Shown here: piece by piece, positions 56,468-64,000 of the stretch
Position numbering within the stretch: the stretch's first letter is position 1
Layout: each line of letters begins with the position of its first letter
Origin: Pseudomonadota bacterium
GTDB taxonomy: Bacteria; Desulfobacterota; Desulfobulbia; Desulfobulbales; JAGXFP01
Direction: 5' to 3'
DNA: 64,000 bases
NCBI GenBank assembly: GCA_018823285.1
Contig: JAHJIQ010000018.1
Span: 55,802-119,801, forward strand
Program-made: the position numbers and the translations under genes
Notes under the pieces: model-generated
Told to the model about the DNA's origin: nothing
The model's input: the letters and a program-made list of their open reading frames with translations, nothing else
The model's database searches: none

Positions 56468-56969
56468 TAGGTTAGGCCCTTTGCTGCGCGCGGTTTAATA
56501 AGCCGGGAAAAAAATCGCGTAATTAAACCTGATATTGCTGTTTTCGTCAATGATTATTCCGGGCTGAATTGGTCCCGGACAGGGGGCTTGAGTTGCGGAA
56601 AGACCGCTGTTTGTACATGGAAAGGCTTGGTGACCGCTTATGACAAAGGGCGGCTCTGAAAACTTGTTGCCGGAACATCCGGATAAATTATTCTCTCCTC
56701 GGACAAAAGTCCGACCTGTTGAATGGATTCTATATTGTTTGTGGAGTCTCGGTGTTTTAAGACTCCTGAACACCTGTAGCGCAAAACATTCCCTGCGGCA
56801 CGAAGTCTTACGCTGCTCGCTATCGGATGCGGGGAGCTTCAAGCAGGGAAATTTCGTGAAACCATGATTGGCCCGGGTGGAAATAATTCAAGTGTCGGGT
56901 GGCAGCCCCTGTGATACTATACGGGTCTGCATTTCCTGGGTGTTGATCTTATTCGTCGAGGAGGAACCG
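56468..56969. other. Gene-free divergent interval with two hairpins
   Basis: Lies between the divergent waaA and UMF1-transporter starts. It holds TCGGAC-AAAA-GTCCGA (56699-56714) and GGAGTCT / AGACTCC (56743-56749 and 56760-56766, 10-base loop). Open frames here (for example 56640-56867 +) show no family similarity I can recognise. Promoters for both flanking genes must lie here, but none is consensus-like. Confidence 0.5.
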
Positions 56970-58226
56970 GTGGCAGATAAAAAGGCCCTTTTCGGGTGGG
57001 CCATGTATGACTTTGCGAATTCGGCTTTCACTACTCTTGTGGTGACCTTTGTTTACGCAACCTATTTTACCAAAGCGATTGCTCCGGATGTAATTTCAGG
57101 GACGGTGCTCTGGTCGAGAGCAATTACGGTTTCATCGCTCGTCATCGCTTTGACAACCCCGTTTCTCGGCGCCCTGGCTGATGCCGGGCAGCGCCGCAAG
57201 ACTTTTCTCCTCACCAGCACTGCGGTCGCGGTCTTCTGTTCAGTAATGCTTTACCACCCTCTGCCCGGTCAGGTCTATCAGGCGCTGTTCTGGTTTGTGC
57301 TCGGCAATGTGGCTTTTGAAACGGGGTGCGTGTTCTATAATGCATTCCTGCCCGAGGTGGCCCCGCCGGACAAAATAGGGAGTGTTTCCGGGATCGGCTG
57401 GGCGCTCGGTTATCTGGGCGGTCTCGCGGCCATGTTCATTGCCATGGCTACCATGGTCAATCCCGAGACTCCTTGGTTTGGTCTCAGTCGTGAACTCGGC
57501 CAGAATATCCGGGCGACAAATATCCTGGTGGCCCTGTGGTTTGCGGTTTTCAGTATCCCGTTTTTTCTCTTTGTCCGGGAGGGTGAGACAAGAGCAAAGA
57601 GTGGTGTCGTTATCTCTTTTGCTGACACATGCAGGGACCTTTGGGCCACCATGCGGGATGTGGGCAGATTGCGGGATGTGTTTCGTTTTCTAGTGGCCCG
57701 ACTGTTGTATAATGACGGGCTGATCACGATTTTTGCCTTTGGCGGGATTTATGCTGCCGGGACTTTCGCTTTTACCTTTCAGGAGATCATGGTTTTCGGA
57801 ATCGTGCTGAATGTGGCGGCAGGTTTAGGGGCCCTGGTCTTCGGTTTTGTCGACGATCGACTCGGCAGCAGAAACACGGTGCAGATAAGCCTCGTCGGGC
57901 TGACCGTGGCGGCTTTAACTGCAGTATTTGCCACGGAAAAATCACTGTTCTGGCTTGCCGGGATACTGGTGGGTGTTTTTGCCGGCCCGAACCAGTCTGC
58001 CAGCCGGTCTCTTATGGCAAGGATCGTCCCTCCAGACCAGAAAAGCAGGTTCTTCGGGTTTTATGCCTTTTCCGGCAAGTTCACCTCATTTCTGGGGCCT
58101 CTTTTTCTGGGGCTTCTGACCAGTTTTTCCGGGTCGCAACGGGTCGGGTTCTCAGTAGTGATCGTGTTTTTTGTTGTCGGAGGGTGGTTGCTGGCCGGAG
58201 TGAAAGAAGGGAAAAATTATAAATGA
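56970..58226 (+). CDS. UMF1 family MFS transporter
   Basis: Major-facilitator membrane protein of 418 residues with about 12 spans. LFGWAMYDFANSAFTTLVVTFVYATYF at the N-terminus is the signature of the UMF1 (unknown major facilitator / Atg22-like) group. GALADAGQRRKTFL in the loop between spans 2 and 3 and GLGALVFGFVDDRLGSRNTV are MFS loop motifs. The GTG start at 56970 is set by GAGGAGG (56958-56964), five bases upstream; the open frame to 56868 lies in spacer. Substrate unknown; Atg22 relatives export amino acids. Confidence 0.88.
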   Translation: MADKKALFGWAMYDFANSAFTTLVVTFVYATYFTKAIAPDVISGTVLWSRAITVSSLVIALTTPFLGALADAGQRRKTFLLTSTAVAVFCSVMLYHPLPGQVYQALFWFVLGNVAFETGCVFYNAFLPEVAPPDKIGSVSGIGWALGYLGGLAAMFIAMATMVNPETPWFGLSRELGQNIRATNILVALWFAVFSIPFFLFVREGETRAKSGVVISFADTCRDLWATMRDVGRLRDVFRFLVARLLYNDGLITIFAFGGIYAAGTFAFTFQEIMVFGIVLNVAAGLGALVFGFVDDRLGSRNTVQISLVGLTVAALTAVFATEKSLFWLAGILVGVFAGPNQSASRSLMARIVPPDQKSRFFGFYAFSGKFTSFLGPLFLGLLTSFSGSQRVGFSVVIVFFVVGGWLLAGVKEGKNYK

Positions 58227-58391
58227 AAAATAATGAGTGAAATGGTGGAGTTGCTTTCCATGTTAATGGTGGATGTAAAAAGTGCTACTTCAGTTAATAC
58301 CAGACAACGGTGACACTGCTGTCCTGAGGAGAAGGGTATCAGTCCAAGAGAAGAGAATATAAAGAACTCCACGGCCGCTGATCGGGCAGAG

Positions 58392-61202
58392 TTGCTTGCG
58401 GTTGTTGCAAAATTGACCAGAGAGGTGCATGCCGGATATGGGAATGATCTTGCAGTGACTCTGGACAGTTCCCTTGATCGTGATCTCGGGCTGGACAGTT
58501 TAAGCCGGGTCGAGCTTTTTGCCAGACTTGAAAAAACTTTCGCTGTAACCCTTTCCGAAAAGATTCTCTTCACCGCAGAAACGCCGCGCGATCTGCTGCG
58601 GGGCGTTACCAGTGCCGGTGGAGTAGAAACCCCTGTCGCACGGGAGATGCCCTCCATTTCTGAGCCGGTTGGTAAAATCGACGCCCCGGTCCATGCTGAT
58701 ACACTGAATAGCGTCCTTCGCTGGCATGTGGCGCATCATCCCGACCGACCGCACATCCGCTTTTACAGTGACCGTGATGATGGCGAAGTGCTCACCTACG
58801 GTGAATTGTATCGTGGCGCCCTGAAGGTTGCTGCGGGTCTGCAGCAGGCCGGGCTGGAGTTCGGGGAGTCGGTATTGATCATGCTTCCCACCGGTCAGGA
58901 GTATTTCTGCAGCTTCTTCGGGATCCTGCTCGCGGGTGGCATCCCCGCACCTGTTTATCCTCCCGGGCGAGCCAAGCAGATTGAAGAACATCTGCTCCGG
59001 CATTCGGCGATTGCTGCGAACTGCGGGGCTCGCATTATGATTGTGATGCCCGAGGCGCGGCAGTTTGCCCAGCTGATGCAGCATGGGGTGGGGACCCTGA
59101 AGACATTTCTGACCGTGAACGAACTTGCCGACCTTGGCGGAAGTGAGGTTGTTGAACCAGTTGTCGCCTCCGGTGATACGGCTTTTCTGCAGTACACATC
59201 CGGAAGCACCGGAATGCCCAAAGGGGTGATTTTAAGTCACGCCAACCTGCTGGCAAACATCCGGGTCATGGGGAGTGTTGTCGGAGTGAGTGGGAATGAT
59301 GTGTTTGTGAGCTGGCTCCCTCTCTATCATGATATGGGGCTGATCGGTGCCTGGCTCGGCAGCCTGTACTTTGGGTGCCGGTTGGTCATCATGTCCCCCC
59401 TTTCCTTTATAAGCCGTCCCGTCCGCTGGTTCAGGGCGATCAATCGCTATGGCGGGACACTTTCTGCCGCTCCCAATTTCGCCTATGAGTTGTGCCAGAG
59501 AAGGATAGAAGAGAAAGATCTGAAAGATATCGACCTTTCCAGTTGGCGCTGCGCGTTTAACGGTGCCGAGGCGGTGAGCCCCACGATTATCAACCGGTTT
59601 GTCAAGCGCTTTGCAGGCTGCGGATTTCGGGCGGAATCCATGATGCCGGTCTATGGACTTGCCGAGAGCTCGGTGGGGCTTGCGTTTCCGCCGCTGGAGC
59701 GAGGTGTGGTGATCGATCGTATCAGTCGGAAAGACCTGATGGAGAAGGGGCTTGCCGTTGCCGGTGAACAGGAGGGGGATGATACTCTTGAAGTGGTCAG
59801 TTGCGGGCTTCCGTTGCCGGGCCACCAGATCCGGGTCGCCGACCAAAAGGGCAGGGAGCTGCCCGAACGAAGAGTCGGGAGTATCCAGTTTACCGGACCT
59901 TCAACAACCAGCGGCTATTTCCGGAATCCTGAGGCGTCCGCCAGACTTTTTCAGGACCAATGGCTTGATTCCGGCGACAAAGGGTATATCGCTGCGGGCG
60001 AACTCTATGTGACAGGCCGGAGCAAGGATATCATTATCCGTGGTGGGCGGAATATCTATCCGGTGGAGCTGGAAGAAGCGGTGGGGGGTATTGATGGGAT
60101 CCGGGCAGGAAATGTGGCGGTTTTCGGCTCGGCTGACAAGGAAGACGCGACAGAACGCCTGATCGTTCTTGCCGAGACGAGAGTGAGAAATCCGGAAAAA
60201 CTGGCAGGACTGAGAACCGGAATTAATGCTGCGGTAAGCGATCTGGTCGGAATTCCCCCTGATGATATTGTCTTCGCCCCACCCAATACGGTATTGAAGA
60301 CTTCAAGCGGCAAGGTGAGGAGGGCGGCAAGCAGGGAGTTGTATGAAATGGGAATGATCGGCAAAGCAGGAAACCCGATCTGGCTGCAGATGGTTCGCTT
60401 TTACAGCAGGGGGATAGGCAGGAAAGTGGCGGACTTTTCAAGAACCGCCGGGGAGTTTTTTTATGCCTGCTACTGCTGGTTGATTTTTGTTGTTTTCGCA
60501 TCCCTGACCTGGACAGTTCTGATGGTTCTGCCGATGGAGGCCTGGCGTGCCGGTTTTACCCGCCTTGTTTCCCGGGTTGTTGCAAAAATTGTCGGAATCA
60601 GGGTCGTGGTAAATGGCGGCGAGTATTTGCAATCTGGTTCCGGACCGTTTCTTTTTGTATCGAATCACGCGAGTTATCTTGATGCGATAATTGTTGGGGC
60701 CGCTCTGCCTTTAAAGATCAGTTTCTTGGCAAAAGCGGAATTGAAAGAAAGTCTCTTTCTGCGCTTTGCCCTGCAACGTCTCGGAGTGGTTTTTGTGGAA
60801 CGGTTCGACCGGGAGAAGGGCGTGGCCGATGCCCACAGGCTAATTGACCGGATAGAAGGTGGCCGATCGCTATACTTCTTCGCCGAGGGAACGTTTTCCC
60901 GAATGCCGGGGCTTCTTCCTTTCCGAATGGGTGCTTTTGAAACAGCGACGACAAGTGGTACGCCGGTGGTGCCGATTGCTATACGGGGGACCAGATCTAT
61001 TCTCAGGGCCCGTTCCTGGTTGCCGAGAAGAGGGGTGGTGAGGGTGACGATCGGGGAACCTCTGATGCCTGAAGGTGATGGCGACCTTTGGGGCCGGGCT
61101 GTCCAATTAAGAGATCTGACCCGCCGGTGGATTCTTGAACATTGCGGTGAGCCGGATCTGGGCGGGGAAAGATCGCCTCTCGCGAATGGACCTGATCGCT
61201 GA
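58392..61202 (+). CDS. ACP - acyl-adenylating enzyme - acyltransferase fusion
   Basis: Three-domain lipid enzyme of about 936 residues. An N-terminal acyl-carrier-protein domain has the phosphopantetheine Ser36 in DLGLDSLSRVEL. An AMP-binding fatty-acyl adenylating domain (about 90-670) has YTSGSTGMPKGVILSHANLL near 268 and the YVTGRSKDIIIRGGRNIYPVELE core; it resembles the FAAL/fatty-acyl-AMP ligase group. A C-terminal PlsC-type 1-acylglycerol-phosphate acyltransferase domain (about 735-930) has NHASYLD with His759 and Asp764 and FAEGTFSR. A membrane-prone segment lies at about 690-715. Inferred role: activate a free fatty acid, load it on its own ACP, and transfer it to a lysophospholipid. 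The start is uncertain: the frame is open to 58314 without ATG or GTG; TTG at 58392 is the first usual start, but GAGGAG at 58326-58331 lies well before it. Confidence 0.8.
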   Translation: MLAVVAKLTREVHAGYGNDLAVTLDSSLDRDLGLDSLSRVELFARLEKTFAVTLSEKILFTAETPRDLLRGVTSAGGVETPVAREMPSISEPVGKIDAPVHADTLNSVLRWHVAHHPDRPHIRFYSDRDDGEVLTYGELYRGALKVAAGLQQAGLEFGESVLIMLPTGQEYFCSFFGILLAGGIPAPVYPPGRAKQIEEHLLRHSAIAANCGARIMIVMPEARQFAQLMQHGVGTLKTFLTVNELADLGGSEVVEPVVASGDTAFLQYTSGSTGMPKGVILSHANLLANIRVMGSVVGVSGNDVFVSWLPLYHDMGLIGAWLGSLYFGCRLVIMSPLSFISRPVRWFRAINRYGGTLSAAPNFAYELCQRRIEEKDLKDIDLSSWRCAFNGAEAVSPTIINRFVKRFAGCGFRAESMMPVYGLAESSVGLAFPPLERGVVIDRISRKDLMEKGLAVAGEQEGDDTLEVVSCGLPLPGHQIRVADQKGRELPERRVGSIQFTGPSTTSGYFRNPEASARLFQDQWLDSGDKGYIAAGELYVTGRSKDIIIRGGRNIYPVELEEAVGGIDGIRAGNVAVFGSADKEDATERLIVLAETRVRNPEKLAGLRTGINAAVSDLVGIPPDDIVFAPPNTVLKTSSGKVRRAASRELYEMGMIGKAGNPIWLQMVRFYSRGIGRKVADFSRTAGEFFYACYCWLIFVVFASLTWTVLMVLPMEAWRAGFTRLVSRVVAKIVGIRVVVNGGEYLQSGSGPFLFVSNHASYLDAIIVGAALPLKISFLAKAELKESLFLRFALQRLGVVFVERFDREKGVADAHRLIDRIEGGRSLYFFAEGTFSRMPGLLPFRMGAFETATTSGTPVVPIAIRGTRSILRARSWLPRRGVVRVTIGEPLMPEGDGDLWGRAVQLRDLTRRWILEHCGEPDLGGERSPLANGPDR

Positions 61203-61731
61203 GTGTCCAGCGAAGAGTATTCCCCATGACTTTACTGTGGAGTAAGTGAGCGAATTTGAGGAAGTGGGTTTTTCGTGCGGGGGTGACTTGCATTCGGCCA
61301 GTAAAAGCGCTCGGAGAATCGAAATCTCAAGCGGATCCCTATCTGCCGCAGGGAATTTCAATACCCGGAAATCTGGATGGGCTTGTTGCCAGGAGGGACT
61401 GTTCCTGCTCTTCGCATTCCTTGTTGTTCTCTTGTATCTCCCCTTTCCCAAGATCGCTAATCCTCCAACCGTTTTTCCGTCTCTGGGTAATTCGTATGGA
61501 ATGAGAACGAAAACTCTTTTATTCGAGACGATTTTTCTCCTGGTTATCCTAACCAACTGATCTTTTGTGAAAGATAAAAAATTAAGAAAATGATTAAGAA
61601 ATGAAATTGCAGAATAGCTGTAAATCAGAACTTGCAGAATGATCTACCTGTAGTAAGTTCAGCCGGTTGATAAAAGTCCGCAGTGGGCAATGAATTGTGA
61701 AGTGAATCGTTAATCTCAGGGGAGAGGGAAT
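61203..61731. other. Gene-poor interval after the lipid enzyme
   Basis: 529 bases with no feature I can support. A 104-codon open frame (61246-61560, GTG start) has a hydrophobic stretch in its second half but no recognisable family, no ribosome-binding site and an opposing open frame; it is left uncalled. The last bases, GGGGAGAGGGAAT, are the ribosome-binding region of the following gene. Confidence 0.4.
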
Positions 61732-62613
61732 ATGGGAATTAAAGGAAAGCTTATTGTTCGTGTGCTGTTTCTGTTGGTCCTCGCGGTGCTCGCAATAGGT
61801 GGCGCCAGTTACAGGTTCAGCACCTCGCATGCACTTGAAGAGGCGCGGGAAAAGGGAGACATTATCTTTAACTATATCATGGCGCAGCGGGATTTTTTCC
61901 GGGAAGAACAGAGGTCGCTGGCGATGGAGATCGTTGAGCATGACCGGTTTTATCCGACCCTGATGTCCGGGTTTGTCGTGACCAGGGCGACCTGGGATCG
62001 GTTTAAAAAATCCCTGCCCGGCTATTCTTTCAAGCAGGCCACAGTTGATCCGCTCTTTCCGGCAAACAAGGCCGATGCTGATGAGCTGGACATCATCAGT
62101 CAGTTCAGGAATGATGGCTCAAAGAAAAGACTTGAAGGGACCATGCAAAAGGGTGGAGAGGAGTATTTCTATATTGCAACCCCGATCAAAGTCACTGCGA
62201 AAGGGTGTTTGAAATGCCATGGAAACCCTGCCGATGCCCCCAAAGACCAGGTGGACGCCTATGGAAGTGTGAATGGGTATAACTGGAAACTGGATGATAC
62301 GGTCGCGACCTTCATCGTATACGTTTCAATTTCCAAAGCGATGGAGCAGGCGGTAAGAACCACCGGAATCCTGGTGATAATCGGTGTGGGAATAATGGTG
62401 GTGATGATTATTCTGATGTGGCTTTTCATTACCAGGTCGGTCGTTACTCCGATCTTGACGCTCAGTGCCAGAACCGAGGAGATAAGTCTCGGCAAGAACC
62501 TTGGCGATTCGATTTCTCACAATGCAAATGACGAGATCGGCCAATTGGCAAATGCCATCAACCGTCTGAGGATAAGTCTGGTCAAGATTCTGCAGAAGGT
62601 GCAGAAAAAATAG
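61732..62613 (+). CDS. Tll0287-like (DUF3365) heme-motif sensor with HAMP domain, no output domain
   Basis: Membrane protein of 293 residues: an N-terminal span (about 8-28), a periplasmic Tll0287-like/DUF3365 sensing domain (about 35-205), a second span (about 211-236), and a cytoplasmic HAMP domain (about 238-290) ending after a short basic helix. The sensing domain contains C159-L-K-C162-H163, a CxxCH c-type heme attachment motif, in the usual DUF3365 context (YFYIATPIKVTAKGCLKCHG). Such modules usually precede a histidine kinase, diguanylate cyclase or methyl-accepting domain; here the protein stops and a terminator follows. It may act through a separate partner or be a truncated receptor. 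GGGGAGAGGG precedes the ATG. Confidence 0.85.
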   Translation: MGIKGKLIVRVLFLLVLAVLAIGGASYRFSTSHALEEAREKGDIIFNYIMAQRDFFREEQRSLAMEIVEHDRFYPTLMSGFVVTRATWDRFKKSLPGYSFKQATVDPLFPANKADADELDIISQFRNDGSKKRLEGTMQKGGEEYFYIATPIKVTAKGCLKCHGNPADAPKDQVDAYGSVNGYNWKLDDTVATFIVYVSISKAMEQAVRTTGILVIIGVGIMVVMIILMWLFITRSVVTPILTLSARTEEISLGKNLGDSISHNANDEIGQLANAINRLRISLVKILQKVQKK

Positions 62614-62640
62614 CGGGTCTGAAGTTCCTTATAATTTGAA

Positions 62641-62672
62641 GCCCCCATCCGATCACGCTCTCGGCTGGGGGC
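62641..62672. terminator. Bidirectional terminator between the heme sensor and amrS
   Basis: GCCCCCA (62641-62647) pairs with TGGGGGC (62666-62672), with inner CCGA/TCGG pairs and an 8-base loop. The + strand continues CTTTCATT and the - strand TTCAAATT. Convergent genes on both sides support a shared terminator. Confidence 0.75.
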
Positions 62673-62695
62673 TTTCATTGTCTTGTGGATTTCTG

Positions 62696-63715
62696 TCAGC
62701 TGAAAATTCCTGGAAGAAGTGTGCCGCATGAAGCACAGGAATTCTCATGCATTCCGCCTGCATTTGTATTGAACCCGTGTCTCGTGATCAGGGTTTTCCC
62801 GCAACTGGTGCAATTTGTGTTCTCTCCACTCTCTCCTGGAATATTGCCGACGTATACATGTCTTAGCCCTTCCGCCAGGCCGATATCTCTTGCCTTCCGG
62901 ACTGTCTCAACCGGGGTTGCCGGTCGGTCCGTCATCTTGAAAGTGGGATGAAAGCGGGTCACATGCCATGGTATATCAGGGCTGACTGATTTGATAAACC
63001 CTGCAATCTGCTGTAGCTCTTCGTCTGAGTCATTCCACCCCGGGATCAAAAGGGTGGTGATCTCCACCCAGACGCCGAGTTCTTTCATTAATACGATCGT
63101 ATCGAGGACCGGCTGAAGTCTTGCTCCGCAGACTTCTTTGTAAAACTTGTCGCTGAATGCCTTCAGATCGATATTGTTGGCATCCAGGTAGGGGGCGAGT
63201 TGTTTTGTCGCCTCAGGTCCGGTGTAACCGTTGCTGACAAAGATATTCTTTAACCCCTGCTCGTGGGCAAGCATGGCGGTGTCAAAGGCGAATTCGTAAA
63301 AAATCGTTGGCTCCACGTAGGTGTAGCTGATGCTTGCACAACCGGTCGCCCTCGCTTGCGTAACAACTTCTTCCGGGGTTCTTGCTCTTCCGGCAACATC
63401 GCCCCCGTGGATCTTCGTAAATTGGGAGATCTCATAATTCTGGCAATGCTGGCAGCGGAAGTTGCAACCGACGGTTGCTATTGAATAGGAGAGTGAGCCG
63501 GGCAGAAGATGGAAGAGCGGCTTTTTTTCAATGGGGTCGATGTTTTCGCTCACCAGCCTGCCGTAGACCAGGCTGTACAGCACTCCGTTCTCGTTTCCCC
63601 TGACGTTACAGATACCACGGCGACCTTCTTTAATCAGGCAGTTATGGGCGCAGAGTCTGCAGCGGACGGTTCGGCTGTTTTCATCAGGTGTCTGGTAGAA
63701 CAAAGCTTCATGCAT
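62696..63715 (-). CDS. amrS: AmmeMemoRadiSam system radical SAM enzyme
   Basis: Radical SAM protein of the widespread but uncharacterised AmmeMemoRadiSam group, 339 residues from the ATG at 63715. The SAM cluster motif is C84-x3-C88-x2-C91 (VGCNFRCQHCQNYEIS). An N-terminal Cys region (RCRLCAHNCLIKEGRRGICNVR) and a C-terminal CxxC...CxxC zinc-like pair (NCTSCGKTL, SCASCGTLLPG) are typical. GGAGGTC eight bases before 63715 decides that start over an ATG five codons earlier. The two partner proteins (AMMECR1 and MEMO1-like) are not in the window. It is transcribed away from the promoter block at the right edge. Confidence 0.92.
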   Translation of the reverse strand: MHEALFYQTPDENSRTVRCRLCAHNCLIKEGRRGICNVRGNENGVLYSLVYGRLVSENIDPIEKKPLFHLLPGSLSYSIATVGCNFRCQHCQNYEISQFTKIHGGDVAGRARTPEEVVTQARATGCASISYTYVEPTIFYEFAFDTAMLAHEQGLKNIFVSNGYTGPEATKQLAPYLDANNIDLKAFSDKFYKEVCGARLQPVLDTIVLMKELGVWVEITTLLIPGWNDSDEELQQIAGFIKSVSPDIPWHVTRFHPTFKMTDRPATPVETVRKARDIGLAEGLRHVYVGNIPGESGENTNCTSCGKTLITRHGFNTNAGGMHENSCASCGTLLPGIFS

Positions 63716-63859
63716 CGCAATGACCTCCATATATTAATGTATAAACAGCTATATAATTTATGGCACGGTGACCACCTGAATGCAATGAATAATAATCCTT
63801 TTAATTTCTAATACTTATGCGTTTTCAGGGTTTTTTTAAAAATAGTTCAAAACTATCTG

Positions 63860-63887
63860 TTGACAAAAAACTGAAAGGCTCTATATT
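63860..63887 (+). promoter_or_regulatory. Strong sigma-70 promoter (first of tandem pair)
   Basis: TTGACA at 63860-63865, 16-base spacer, TATATT at 63882-63887. It reads towards the right edge of the window; no start codon or RNA gene follows inside the window. Confidence 0.7.
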
Positions 63888-63916
63888 GGTCGCTCCGAAC
63901 GGGCAGCGGAAAGCGG

Positions 63917-63945
63917 TTGACAGCGGCTGCGAGTTTGGTTAGAAA
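63917..63945 (+). promoter_or_regulatory. Second tandem sigma-70 promoter
   Basis: TTGACA at 63917-63922, 17-base spacer, TAGAAA at 63940-63945. It lies 57 bases after the first. The following bases form GGTCC-TCG-GGAC plus CTCTGTTTTTT (near 63960-63983), which may be an early attenuator. Tandem strong promoters of this kind are typical of rRNA or tRNA operons, which would start beyond the window. Confidence 0.6.
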
Positions 63946-64000
63946 AGAAGTTTTTCCGGTCCTCGGGACGGGCTCTGTTTTTTGAGTGATGAAGACGGAG

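Noticed and set aside
56640..56867. 75-codon open frame before the UMF1 transporter
   Set aside because: No motif or ribosome-binding site, and it contains two perfect hairpins; treated as spacer.
61246..61560. 104-codon open frame with a hydrophobic stretch
   Set aside because: GTG start without a Shine-Dalgarno, no family similarity, and an equally long opposing frame.

Overview
The window is an ordinary bacterial chromosome segment of moderate GC content, with dense gene packing on both strands. Gene content and order suggest a strictly or facultatively anaerobic Desulfobacterota-type bacterium (former Deltaproteobacteria, Desulfobulbus-like). The clues are a single-chain pyruvate:ferredoxin oxidoreductase, a nuoM-nuoN complex I tail, GlnD/PII plus two Amt transporters, RpoN-type promoters, a polar-flagellum-type flhF-flhG-fliA block, and a probable selenocysteine protein. 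This placement is inferred from gene content only, because no rRNA or other taxonomic marker lies in the window.

Layout. On the + strand, 1-2781 holds the end of the nuo operon and is followed by tRNA-Gly(CCC) with its own consensus promoter. A translation/RNA block follows from 3107 to 13146: rimP, nusA, ylxR, infB, rbfA, nrnA-like, truB, rpsO, pnp. It continues into an M16 peptidase, dut and a metallo-beta-lactamase-fold protein (to 15774). The - strand then carries an AsmA-like protein and a nitrogen-assimilation cluster (amt2, amt1, glnB, glnD, glnA; 18112-25221) with sigma-54 promoter motifs before both amt genes. From 25785 to 37735 a - strand flagellar operon reads fliL-M-N-O-P-Q-R-flhB-A-F-G-fliA-cheY-(FliL-like protein), with a sigma-54 motif before fliL. 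An 811-base gene-poor interval separates it from + strand FkbM methyltransferase and cupin genes.

The - strand resumes with exbB-exbD, nifJ, a thioredoxin-like gene interrupted by an in-frame TGA (probable selenocysteine, UPRC motif), a class I adenylate cyclase, folP, ftsH, carB, carA and waaA (40468-56467). The right part has a UMF1-type transporter, a large ACP/acyl-adenylating/acyltransferase fusion, a heme-motif HAMP sensor without an output domain, and amrS on the - strand. The window ends in two tandem sigma-70 promoter matches that point out of the right edge.

Most interesting items: the TGA-containing UPRC protein at 45506-45745; the three-enzyme lipid fusion at 58392-61202 with its odd start; a hairpin repeat shared by the rpsO-pnp spacer and the fliL leader in opposite orientations relative to transcription; a 148-base inverted-repeat element at 25441-25588; and a histone-like Lys/Ala tail on the pyruvate:ferredoxin oxidoreductase. 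No CRISPR array, prophage, insertion sequence or intact transposase was seen.
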